NCBI GenBank assembly: GCA_041685355.1
Contig: JAWLFY010000062.1
Span: 1 to 26,639 of the forward strand
Direction: 5' to 3'
Source of the DNA: JAWLFY01 sp041685355
GTDB lineage: Bacteria > Planctomycetota > Planctomycetia > Pirellulales > Pirellulaceae
DNA length: 26,639 nucleotides
Below, piece after piece: positions 1 through 7,047 of this stretch (the stretch's first letter is position 1; every line of letters begins with the position of its first letter). A program made the position numbers and the translations under genes. The notes under the pieces were generated by a model. The model was not told where the DNA came from. It made no database searches and worked only from the letters and a program-made list of their open reading frames with translations.

Positions 1-19
1 TCGGAGACAGAGCCTCGGC

Positions 20-1174
20 CTATCCCCGCGTTTGGCCGGCCGGGGCGGGGGGACGCTTTGGGGTGTAGAGACAGCAGTTTTCGGGACAGACGTCGTGCCA
101 CGGACCGAGCGAGCCGAGGGCGGGGCGTTCGCTCGCCCGGCCGATCCGTTCCTCGACCAGTTGCCGGATCATCCTGACGAACGCCGGGTGGGTCCCCGCG
201 GTCCCGGCGCGTGCCATCGCGATCCCCAGGTTGCGACACTTCTCAGCCGCCTCGTCGTCCAAGTCGTACATCACTTCCATGTGGTCGCTGATGAAGCCGA
301 TCGGGACGATCACGAGGTCACCCGTTTCGCCGCGTTCGGCCCGCGTCTCGATCGCGTCACAGACGTCGGGCTCGAGCCACGGTTGCTGGGGCGGCCCGCT
401 ACGGCTTTGAAAAACGAGTGTCCAGTCGGCCGCGCCGACGGTCTCGGCGACTAAACGGCACGATTCACGAAGTTGTCTTTCGTAATCACTGTTCTCCGCC
501 ATCCCGAGCGGGATGCTGTGGGCGGTAAACATGATCGTCACGTCGGCGGGCGGGCGGGCCAACGAGTCGGCCGCCTCGCGGACCCGGTCGGACATCGCTT
601 CGATGAACCCCGGGTGGTTGAACCCCATGCGGACCTTCTCGACTTGCGGGGCATCGTCCCCGACCGCCGCCCGGGCTTCGATCAGATTCTCACGGTACTG
701 GCGACACCCGCTGTAGCAGCTGAACATGCTGGTGAAGAACGCGATCGCTCGTCGGCACCCGTCGTCACGCATTTGGCGGAGCGTGTCGGCGAAGTAGGGC
801 TTCCAGTTCCGGTTACCCCAGTAGATCGGCAGGTCAATTTGGGCGTCGCGGAACTCGCCGCGGATCGCCTCGAGGAGCTGGCGATTTTGCTCGTTGATCG
901 GGCTGACGCCGCCAAAGCTCTGATAGTGCTCGGCGACTTCCAGCATCCGCTCGCGGGGGACGTTCTTTCCCCGCAACACGTTTTCGAGAAACGGCATCAC
1001 GTCGTCGGGACCTTCGGGTCCGCCGAACGACACCAGGAGAAACGCGTCGTAGGGGGGCCGATCTCCGCGGGAAGATTCCGCCGTCGAAGACTGAGGGTCT
1101 GACGAAGAATTCGGGCGGGCTGTCCCGGTGAGAGCTTGAGAGGGGCGTGCGTGGTGGTTCGGCTCAGCGGTCAT
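20..1174 (-). CDS. hemH: Ferrochelatase (HemH/CpfC family)
   Basis: Inserts Fe2+ into a porphyrin at the end of heme synthesis. The 384-residue product has about 40 low-complexity N-terminal residues, then the family core starting at 'PYDAFLLVSFGGPEGPDD' (about 41-58). Visible family motifs are 'GNRNW' (120-124), 'SGCRQY' (155-160), the active-site 'AHSIP' (218-222, His219) and 'FISDHMEVMYDLD' (294-306, Glu300). Cysteines occur at 153 and 157 and in a C-terminal 'CPENCC' (363-368). Actinobacterial enzymes carry [2Fe-2S] ligands in comparable places, so a cluster is possible, but this is inference. The 'GNRNW' stretch also resembles actinobacterial coproporphyrin ferrochelatases, so the substrate (coproporphyrin or protoporphyrin) is undecided. 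The ATG at 1174 is the only plausible upstream start; no clear Shine-Dalgarno precedes it. A small membrane protein gene lies 40 bases upstream on the same strand. Confidence 0.95.
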   Translation of the reverse strand: MTAEPNHHARPSQALTGTARPNSSSDPQSSTAESSRGDRPPYDAFLLVSFGGPEGPDDVMPFLENVLRGKNVPRERMLEVAEHYQSFGGVSPINEQNRQLLEAIRGEFRDAQIDLPIYWGNRNWKPYFADTLRQMRDDGCRRAIAFFTSMFSCYSGCRQYRENLIEARAAVGDDAPQVEKVRMGFNHPGFIEAMSDRVREAADSLARPPADVTIMFTAHSIPLGMAENSDYERQLRESCRLVAETVGAADWTLVFQSRSGPPQQPWLEPDVCDAIETRAERGETGDLVIVPIGFISDHMEVMYDLDDEAAEKCRNLGIAMARAGTAGTHPAFVRMIRQLVEERIGRASERPALGSLGPWHDVCPENCCLYTPKRPPAPAGQTRG

Positions 1175-1214
1175 CGACTTGCAAAAATTTGGAGTGGGGA
1201 GCCCAACGCCGACC

Positions 1215-1490
1215 TCAGCGGCGGCGACGGGAGATCAAACCGAGGATGGCGACAAAGAGCGCCGAACCGATGATCGACCAGATCACCGGGAACGGACGGC
1301 CGCCGATCGTGATCGGCAACATTTCGGGCAGGTCCAGTAATTTCTTGAGCCACAGCCCAAGCAGGGCACCGATGAAACCGAGCGCGATCGAGACGAGGCA
1401 CCCGCCGCGGCCGAATCCGCCGAGGGCTTGGCCGATCGAGCCGCAAACGCCGGCGACGACAAGCAGCATCAGGAATTCCAGAACCGACAT
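1215..1490 (-). CDS. Small GlsB/YeaQ/YmgE-type membrane protein
   Basis: A 91-residue hydrophobic protein with about three membrane segments: residues 4-22, 30-50 and 66-85. Gly-rich turns such as 'GSIGQALGGFGRGG' and a basic 'RRRR' C-terminus match the GlsB/YeaQ/YmgE (transglycosylase-associated) family. Members are inner-membrane proteins often linked to stress responses; their molecular role is not established. The ATG at 1490 is chosen because the family begins directly before the first helix. The open frame continues 52 codons upstream, but that part is Arg/Pro-rich and not family-like. The gene ends 40 bases before the ferrochelatase start on the same strand, so the two may share a transcript. 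Confidence 0.82.
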   Translation of the reverse strand: MSVLEFLMLLVVAGVCGSIGQALGGFGRGGCLVSIALGFIGALLGLWLKKLLDLPEMLPITIGGRPFPVIWSIIGSALFVAILGLISRRRR

Positions 1491-1870
1491 CACGAAAAAC
1501 CGAATGGAGGGGAGACCGGGGTCGACAGGGACGGCTCGCGACCGAGTCTGGACGCCCGTTCGAATCGGGACGGACCTCGGGACCGGCGGATGCGAGGGGC
1601 GTCCTGTCCGGCTCGGCGATTCGGGCCGGCACGACGCGAGCCGCATTGTAGACCGGTTCTCGAGGAATTTGAGTCGAGATCGTGAGGAACCCCTGGGCCT
1701 TGTCGCGTGTCATCGGTGAGAATGGGGAGGGCAAACTTTCACGCTTGCCAGCCCTGGCGTAAGAAGCATTGCCAGCCCTGGCGAAATCAGAAAGCGTCGC
1801 CTCGCCCCCGCGTTGCGTCCTATCGTCAGTACTCTCTCGCCTTGTCAACCATGAGCACGCCTTGTCAACC
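1491..1870. other. Intergenic region before aminotransferase
   Basis: A 380-base divergent spacer between the small membrane protein (-) and the aminotransferase (+). It holds two copies of a 12-bp dyad (1747-1758 and 1771-1782) and a 20-bp duplication that creates a second start codon, both listed separately. I found no convincing sigma-70 -35/-10 pair and no RNA gene. The open frames crossing it are Arg/Pro-rich and look non-coding. Confidence 0.5.
1745..1783. promoter_or_regulatory. Paired 12-bp palindromic element
   Basis: The 15-mer TTGCCAGCCCTGGCG occurs at 1745-1759 and again at 1769-1783. Its core GCCAG-CC-CTGGC is a near-perfect dyad, and the copies are 24 bp apart. Flanking ACGCTT (1741-1746) and AAGCGT just downstream could extend the symmetry. 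It could be an operator for a dimeric regulator of the downstream aminotransferase, or a dispersed palindromic repeat. The sequence alone cannot decide. Confidence 0.45.
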
Positions 1871-1880
1871 ATGAGCGAAC
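1841..1880 (+). repeat. 20-bp tandem duplication of the start region
   Basis: Two adjacent 20-bp copies (1841-1860 and 1861-1880) share the 16-mer CTTGTCAACCATGAGC and differ at three of the last four bases. The duplication places two ATG codons exactly 20 bases apart and in different frames: the first at 1851, the second (the gene's start) at 1871. Confidence 0.9.
1851..1874 (+). CDS. Possible 7-codon leader ORF (MSTPCQP)
   Basis: ATG at 1851 opens a frame of seven codons ending in TGA at 1872-1874. That stop overlaps the ATG (1871-1873) of the aminotransferase in an ATGA arrangement. It arises from the 20-bp duplication. If translated, a terminating ribosome would be positioned to reinitiate on the aminotransferase. 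No Shine-Dalgarno is seen before it, so translation is unproven. Confidence 0.3.
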   Translation: MSTPCQP

Positions 1881-3163
1881 CGTTCGACCCTGACACACCG
1901 AACATCGACTGTCCCGCGATCGGCCCGCCGACCGGCGATCCCGAGCCGCACCCGTTCGAGGTGAAGCTGGCGTCCCGGGTCGACCGCTTGCCGCCGTACA
2001 TGTTTGGGCGGATCAACACTTCGCTTTACCAGAAGCGTCGGGCCGGCGACGACGTGATCGACTTGGGGATGGGGAACCCGTCCGACCCCCCCGACCCGAT
2101 CGTGATCCAGAAGTTGGCGGACGCCGCCGCGGACGTCGGGAACCACGGGTACAGCAAGTCGAACGGCATCGTGAACCTGCGGCGGGAGGTGGCCGGCAAG
2201 TATCACCGTCGGTACGGCGTACGGCTCGACCCGGAGACGGAAATCATCGCGTGTTTGGGGAGCAAGGAAGGGTTCTCCCACATGTGTCTGGCGCTGATGG
2301 GCCCCGGGGACACGGCGATGATCCCGTCGCCGTATTTTCCGGTTCACATGTACGGTGTGATTCTCGCGTCGGGGAACGTCGTGGCGCTCGACGTCGCGGA
2401 CCCGGACACGTTCCTCCGAAACGTCGCCTACACGTGTGAGAATCTGACGCCGCGGCCGAAGGTGTTGATCGTCAACTATCCGCACAACCCGTCATCGGCG
2501 GTCGTCGAGGCGTCGTTCTTCGTCGACGTCGTCCGGCTGGCGAAAAAGTACGGTTTCATGGTGATCCACGACTTCGCGTACGCGGACGTCGCGTTCGACG
2601 GGTACCGCCCGCCAAGTTTTCTGGCGGCGGCCGGGGCGCGCGACGTGGGGGTCGAATTCACCACGATGAGCAAGGGCTACAACATGGCCGGGTGGCGGGT
2701 CGGATTCTGTGCCGGCAACGCCGAGATGGTCCGCGGTCTGGGGACCATCAAGGGCTACTACGATTACGGGATGTTCCAAGCGATCCAGATCGCGGCGATC
2801 GTGGCGCTACGGGACACCGAGGCGACGGTCGAGCGGCAATCGGAGATTTACCAAGGTCGCCGGGACGTCCTCGTCGGAGGCCTTCGACGGCTCGGGTGGA
2901 AGGTCGAATCGCCCAAGGCCGGGATGTTCGTGTGGGCCGAGGTTCCCGAACCGTGGCGGGGCGCGATGAGTACGATGGACTTCGCGATGAAACTGCTGGA
3001 GGAGGGAAACGTCGCCGTCAGCCCTGGCAGCGGGTTCGGGGCGGCGGGCGAAGGCTATCTGCGGATGTCGCTGGTGGAGAACGAACATCGGCTCCGCCAA
3101 GCGGTTCGCCAGATCGCCAAGTGCCTGAGCCGACGCGAGTCCGCCGCCCCGGCAGCGTCGTAA
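1871..3163 (+). CDS. alaC: AlaC-type class I/II aminotransferase
   Basis: A 430-residue PLP-dependent aminotransferase. The sequence closely follows the E. coli AlaC (YfdZ) pattern: 'RVDRLPPYMFGRIN' at the N-terminus, then 'DLGMGNPSDPP', 'GYSKSNGI', 'LGSKEGFSHM', 'NYPHNPSSAVVE', 'VIHDFAYADVAFDGY', and 'TTMSKGYNMAGWRVGF' with the PLP lysine in 'SKGYNMAGWR'. A C-terminal 'YLRMSLVEN' carries the carboxylate-binding Arg. AlaC makes alanine from pyruvate and glutamate; related enzymes are often labelled LL-diaminopimelate aminotransferase, and that role cannot be excluded. The ATG at 1871 gives the family-length N-terminus; the frame stays open upstream without family similarity. It stands alone on this strand, with an unusual duplicated start region. 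Confidence 0.88.
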   Translation: MSEPFDPDTPNIDCPAIGPPTGDPEPHPFEVKLASRVDRLPPYMFGRINTSLYQKRRAGDDVIDLGMGNPSDPPDPIVIQKLADAAADVGNHGYSKSNGIVNLRREVAGKYHRRYGVRLDPETEIIACLGSKEGFSHMCLALMGPGDTAMIPSPYFPVHMYGVILASGNVVALDVADPDTFLRNVAYTCENLTPRPKVLIVNYPHNPSSAVVEASFFVDVVRLAKKYGFMVIHDFAYADVAFDGYRPPSFLAAAGARDVGVEFTTMSKGYNMAGWRVGFCAGNAEMVRGLGTIKGYYDYGMFQAIQIAAIVALRDTEATVERQSEIYQGRRDVLVGGLRRLGWKVESPKAGMFVWAEVPEPWRGAMSTMDFAMKLLEEGNVAVSPGSGFGAAGEGYLRMSLVENEHRLRQAVRQIAKCLSRRESAAPAAS

Positions 3164-3337
3164 CTTTTCCTAACCTGCCAATTTCAGATTTTGGTCGGTG
3201 CCCGACGCCGGAATTTCCGATTGTACGAAAGAGGTCGGGAGGTTGCGGTGCCGCCCGAATGACGTCTTTGGGTTGGAACCGGTGGCGATTTTTTCGGCCC
3301 GGTCGCAGGCAGCAATCTGGAACGGCGGTGATCTGAC

Positions 3338-4042
3338 TTGTCTCCGAAGGTCGACGACCGGACGCGTCCCGACGGGGGGCGGGCGACGATTCTGCCGTTT
3401 CCGCGTGAAACGGTGGTGTTGTTGCACGGGATGCTCGCCGGGCGGCGGAGCATGCGGCCGATCGAACGGATGCTGGTCGGCGAAGGCTATCGGGTCGTGA
3501 ATTGGGGCTATCCCAGCCTCGCCGGATCGATCACCCGGCACGCCGACCGCCTCGGCCACGTCCTGGAGCGGCTCGATCAGGACCCCGGGACGACGGCGAT
3601 CCACGCGGTGACGCACAGCATGGGGGGAGCCATTTTGCGGTGTGCCCTGCGTCAGCGGGCACCGGTGAAGACCGGGCGGATCGTGATGCTCGCCCCGCCG
3701 AACGCCGGTTCCCGGTTGGCGAGCTTGCCGCTGGGACCGTTCCGCCGTTGGTTACCTCAAATTGCCGAGCTATCGACCGCCGACGACAGCTTCATCAATC
3801 GGCTTCCCGAGCCGAGCGATTTTCAGGTCGGCGTCATCGCCGCCGACCGCGACTTCGTCGTCGACGTCGACGCGACCCGGTTGCGGTGCCAACACGACCA
3901 TCTGGTGCTCGTCAGCACGCACCAAGGGTTACCGGTCCGTGCGGAGACGTCGCGGCACGTGTTGGCGTTTCTCCGCCGTGGCCGGTTCGCCGGCGCCGAG
4001 CACGTCCCGGCGATTCGGGTCCCACAGCTCGATGCGGCGTGA
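3338..4042 (+). CDS. Alpha/beta hydrolase, lipase/esterase-like
   Basis: A 234-residue alpha/beta hydrolase. 'TVVLLHGM' (25-32) forms the oxyanion-hole HG motif. 'THSMGG' (92-97) is the nucleophile elbow with Ser94, in the H-S-M-G-G form seen in DUF676/PGAP1-like and triacylglycerol lipase-like proteins. 'LAPPNAGSR' (118-126) matches the usual strand after the elbow. The acid is probably in 'AADRDF' (168-173), and His188 or His195 in 'CQHDHLVLVSTHQG' is the likely catalytic His. No signal peptide is visible, so it is probably cytoplasmic. The start is TTG at 3338, just after an in-frame TGA at 3334-3336; no ATG lies before the catalytic HG, so a non-ATG start is required. The substrate is unknown. 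Confidence 0.78.
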   Translation: MSPKVDDRTRPDGGRATILPFPRETVVLLHGMLAGRRSMRPIERMLVGEGYRVVNWGYPSLAGSITRHADRLGHVLERLDQDPGTTAIHAVTHSMGGAILRCALRQRAPVKTGRIVMLAPPNAGSRLASLPLGPFRRWLPQIAELSTADDSFINRLPEPSDFQVGVIAADRDFVVDVDATRLRCQHDHLVLVSTHQGLPVRAETSRHVLAFLRRGRFAGAEHVPAIRVPQLDAA

Positions 4043-4110
4043 ACGGTCAAACGGTGCCACCCATCAGGTCAAACGGTCAAACGGTGCCACCCATCAGGTC
4101 AAACGGTGCC
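4042..4110 (+). repeat. 30-bp tandem repeat, about 2.2 copies
   Basis: A 30-bp unit (4045-4074, 4075-4104, then a partial copy) is built on GGTCAAACGGTGCCACCCATC, with an internal shorter repeat of GGTCAAAC. It begins directly at the stop codon of the hydrolase gene (TGA 4040-4042). No stem-loop with a T-tract is formed, so it is not an obvious terminator. Confidence 0.85.
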
Positions 4111-4392
4111 GCGAGGTCATTCCCGCCGAGATCTGAACGACCTCGTGGCGGGTAGCCGCCTCACGTGGGGGCGAGACGCTGGCGTGCCTGGGCCGGGCGT
4201 CCGAGGATTCCTGGGCCGGGCATCCGAGGATTTTTTCCGATCGTCCCATCGCGTCCTGTTTCTGTGTGGCGATCGGTCGCGTGACGGGCGGGCGGCACGG
4301 TCGGAGCCGGCTACAATGGGCGTTTCGGGCTTCGATCCTGCACGCAACTGACGGCCGATCACTCCGTCCCCCCCTCCCGGAGGCTCCCCATC
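4111..4392. other. Intergenic region before ABC importer
   Basis: A spacer of 282 bases between the 30-bp repeat and the binding-protein gene. It contains the 23-bp duplication at 4187-4232, followed by a short T-run (4230-4236), and a Shine-Dalgarno GGAGG at 4379-4383. I do not see a convincing promoter. No coding frame in it looks real. Confidence 0.5.
4187..4232 (+). repeat. 23-bp tandem duplication
   Basis: Two adjacent 23-bp copies, 4187-4209 and 4210-4232, identical except for one base (G versus A). The unit begins CCTGGGCCGGGC and ends CCGAGGATT. The second copy runs into TTTTTTCC. No coding role is apparent. Confidence 0.85.
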
Positions 4393-5379
4393 GTGACACG
4401 ATTCGTTTCGCCCCTCGCCCTGTGCGGCTTGGCCCTCGTCGTCCTTGCTGGCGTCGCCTGCCGTCCTTCGAGTCAGTCGGACGGGAGTCTGCGGATCGCG
4501 GTGATCCCGAAAGGGACGAGTCACGAGTTTTGGAAATCGGTCCATTTCGGCGCGGAGAAGGCCGCTTCGGAGATCGGGGACGTCGAGATCCTTTGGCGAG
4601 GTCCGGTGGTCGAGTCGGACACGGGAAGCCAGATCGAGGTGGTGAAGGGGATGATCACCCGCCAAGTCGACGGGATCGTGTTGGCCCCGAACCAGAAAGG
4701 GGGACTCGTCGATTCGGTGAACGAAGCGATCACCGAGGGGATCCCGGTGGTGATCTTCGACAGCGGCCTCGACCCAGGCCCCGAGATCGTGAGCCACGTT
4801 TCGACCGACAATTTTAAAGGGGGACAAATGGCGGCCGATCGGATGGCCGAGGCGATCGACGAGCAAGGCAACGTGATCCTGCTTCGGTACTTGGCGGGCA
4901 GCGAGAGCACCGAGCGGCGTGAGGAGGGCTTTTTGGAGCGGATCGCGGAGTATCCCGACATCGAGGTCGTTTCGTCGGATCAGTACGCGGGGGACAACGC
5001 GACCTCGGCGAAGGAGAAGGTCGACCAGTTGCTCCAGATCCATGGGGACGACTTGGCGGGGATCTTTGCCGTTTGTGAACCGAACGCGAACGGGACGCTC
5101 GAGGCGCTCCGCAACGCGGGGCTCACCGGGGAGGTGAAACTGGTCGCGTTCGACCCCAGCGACGCGTTGATCGAAGGGCTGAAGGACGGATCGGTTTCCG
5201 GGATCGTCCTGCAGGATCCGATCGAGATGGGTTACCGATCGGTGATGACGTTGGTGGGGGCGATGCGGGGCGAATCGGCCGAGCCGTTCATTTCGACCGG
5301 CGAATACGTCGCCACGCCGGAGAACATGGATGACGAGCCGATCCGACAACTCCTTCGTCCGCAGTTGATGGAGCCGTGA
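4393..5379 (+). CDS. Sugar-type ABC importer, substrate-binding lipoprotein
   Basis: A 328-residue periplasmic binding protein of the ribose/galactose type (Peripla_BP_4, RbsB-like). The N-terminus is a lipoprotein signal, with hydrophobic residues 8-22 and a probable modified Cys23 in 'LAGVACRPS'. The mature domain begins 'LRIAVIPKGTSHEFWKSV' and contains 'QVDGIVLAPNQKGG', 'GIPVVIFDSG' and 'VSTDNFKGGQMAADRM', all typical of this family. It would capture a sugar or similar small solute and deliver it to the permease. The GTG start at 4393 is supported by GGAGG at 4379-4383 (nine-base spacing). Its stop overlaps the GTG of the ATPase gene (GTGA), so the two are translationally coupled. The solute cannot be named from sequence; the lipobox is slightly atypical (Gly at -3). 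Confidence 0.9.
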   Translation: MTRFVSPLALCGLALVVLAGVACRPSSQSDGSLRIAVIPKGTSHEFWKSVHFGAEKAASEIGDVEILWRGPVVESDTGSQIEVVKGMITRQVDGIVLAPNQKGGLVDSVNEAITEGIPVVIFDSGLDPGPEIVSHVSTDNFKGGQMAADRMAEAIDEQGNVILLRYLAGSESTERREEGFLERIAEYPDIEVVSSDQYAGDNATSAKEKVDQLLQIHGDDLAGIFAVCEPNANGTLEALRNAGLTGEVKLVAFDPSDALIEGLKDGSVSGIVLQDPIEMGYRSVMTLVGAMRGESAEPFISTGEYVATPENMDDEPIRQLLRPQLMEP

Positions 5380-7001
5380 GCGATCGCGTTTCGGATCGGG
5401 TTCGCCCGACGGATCCGCCACGGTTGCGGATGCGAGGGATCAGCAAACGGTTCGGTGCGACTCAGGCGCTCGACGACGTTTCGCTGACGGTCGGTCCCGG
5501 CGAGGTGCTCGCGTTGATCGGGGAGAACGGCGCCGGGAAGAGCACGCTGCTAAAGACGTTGAGCGGCGCCCACCTGCCGGATTCGGGGGCGATCGAGATC
5601 GATGGGGTACCGTTTCGTCCGAGCGGCCCGAGCGACGCGCGGCGATCGGGGGTCGCGATGATCTATCAAGAGCTCAACTTGGCGGCCGACCTGAGCGTCG
5701 AGGACAACGTGTTTTTGGGGCAACGCGGGGGGCGGTTCGGTTGGTTGCCGCGGTGGCGCCAGCGGGCTCGGGTGCGGGAGGCGTTGGCAACGGTCGGCCT
5801 GTCGGGGCTCGATCCCCGGGCGATGGCCGGAGATCAATCGGTCGCGACGTTGCAGCTGATCGAGGTTGCCCGGGCGCTGGTCAGCGATGCCCGGATCTTG
5901 TTGTTTGACGAGCCGACCAGTTCGCTGCCGCGGGCCGACGTGCGGCGGCTGTTCGAGATCATCGCGCGGCTCCGACGCGACGGGATCGGGATCGTCTACA
6001 TCAGCCACTTCTTGGAGGAGGTTCGCGAGGTAGCCGACACGTACGAGGTGCTCCGCGACGGGCGGAACGTCGGGTCGGGTTCGATCACCGACATCAGCGA
6101 CGCGGAGATCGTTCGGCTGATGGTCGGCCGCGACGTCGACGAGCTGTACCCGTCGGTCCCGCATCAGCCCGCGGAGCCGCGGGTCGACATCGATCGGCTC
6201 TCGGGGGCGAGGACGCCCCGCGACGTCACGGTGACGTTGCGGCGTGGCGAAATTTTTGGCATCGCCGGGCTGGTCGGTGCGGGCCGCACCGAGTTGCTGC
6301 GATGTCTGATGGGGCTCGACCACGTCCGCGGCGGGAGGGTGACGGTCGATGGCCGGCCGGTCGGACGCTCGGTCCGGGCCGCGATGCGGGCGGGGTTCGG
6401 ATTGTTGTCGGAGGACCGCAAGTCGGAGGGGTTGGCGCAAAATTTGTCGCTCGTCGAGAACGTCACGATGGGAAGCCACGGACGTTACGCCCGCTTCGGT
6501 TGCGTCAACCTTCCTCGCCGCAACCGTGCGGCCCAACGGTGGCTCAAGCGGGTCGAGGTCAAGGCCGCCGGTCCGGACCAGCCGGTCGCGGAGTTGTCAG
6601 GCGGGAATCAGCAAAAGGTCGCGATCGCACGGATCCTTCACCAAGACGCCGAAGTGGTGATGCTGGACGAGCCGACCAAGGGGATCGACGTCGGGACGAA
6701 GGCGGAGATCTACCGGATGATGGGGCGGTTGGCGGCGGACGGCCGGACCGTCATCTTTGTCAGCTCGTATCTGCCCGAGTTGCTCGCCGTGTGCGACCGC
6801 CTCGGGGTGATCGCCCGCGGCCGACTTCGGGAGGTCCGCGACGCGGCCGATTGGACCGAAGAAGAGGTGATGTCGGTCGCGATCGCGACGGGTGATCCGG
6901 GCGAACCGTGTGATCCGGGCGAACCGTGTGATCCGGGCGAACCGTGTGATCCGGGCGAACCGTGTGATCCGGGCGAACCGTGTGATCCGGGCGAACATTG
7001 A
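5376..7001 (+). CDS. Sugar-type ABC importer, tandem ATPase with repeat tail
   Basis: A 541-residue RbsA/XylG-type ATPase with two nucleotide-binding domains. NBD1 has Walker A 'GENGAGKST' (49-57) and Walker B 'ILLFDEPTSSL'. Its signature is degenerate: 'QSVATLQLIEVARAL' replaces the usual LS.G..Q. NBD2 has the family's degenerate Walker A 'GLVGAGRTELL', signature 'LSGGNQQKVAIARIL' and Walker B 'VMLDEPTKGIDVG'. It powers uptake by the neighbouring permease. It starts at GTG 5376, overlapping the preceding stop by four bases. After the normal family end ('EEEVMSVAIATG') come six copies of the hexapeptide DPGEPC, encoded by an 18-bp tandem repeat, so residues from about 507 are an extension not expected in this family. 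Confidence 0.92.
   Translation: MSDRVSDRVRPTDPPRLRMRGISKRFGATQALDDVSLTVGPGEVLALIGENGAGKSTLLKTLSGAHLPDSGAIEIDGVPFRPSGPSDARRSGVAMIYQELNLAADLSVEDNVFLGQRGGRFGWLPRWRQRARVREALATVGLSGLDPRAMAGDQSVATLQLIEVARALVSDARILLFDEPTSSLPRADVRRLFEIIARLRRDGIGIVYISHFLEEVREVADTYEVLRDGRNVGSGSITDISDAEIVRLMVGRDVDELYPSVPHQPAEPRVDIDRLSGARTPRDVTVTLRRGEIFGIAGLVGAGRTELLRCLMGLDHVRGGRVTVDGRPVGRSVRAAMRAGFGLLSEDRKSEGLAQNLSLVENVTMGSHGRYARFGCVNLPRRNRAAQRWLKRVEVKAAGPDQPVAELSGGNQQKVAIARILHQDAEVVMLDEPTKGIDVGTKAEIYRMMGRLAADGRTVIFVSSYLPELLAVCDRLGVIARGRLREVRDAADWTEEEVMSVAIATGDPGEPCDPGEPCDPGEPCDPGEPCDPGEPCDPGEH
6894..6995 (+). repeat. 18-bp tandem repeat encoding DPGEPC hexapeptides
   Basis: Five full copies and one partial copy of GATCCGGGCGAACCGTGT start at 6894, 6912, 6930, 6948, 6966 and 6984. 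The copies are identical at the DNA level, which points to recent expansion. The unit is a multiple of three, so copy-number change keeps the frame. The repeat gives a C-terminal tail with five cysteines spaced exactly six residues apart. Confidence 0.95.
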
Positions 7002-7047
7002 CGGACGCGAAGCCGACGGCAGGAACTCCCGCTGACTGCGAACCAAG

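Noticed and set aside
4187..4236. Rho-independent terminator ending in TTTTTT near 4230
   Set aside because: The sequence before the T-run is a direct duplication, not an inverted repeat, so no stable stem precedes the T's.
4117..5421. A 434-codon open frame on the - strand across the binding-protein gene
   Set aside because: Its composition is Arg/His/Asp/Pro-rich with no motif, and the + strand encodes an unmistakable periplasmic binding protein.
6894..6995. CRISPR-like array
   Set aside because: The 18-bp units are directly adjacent with no unique spacers and lie in frame within a gene. The same holds for the other tandem repeats in the window.
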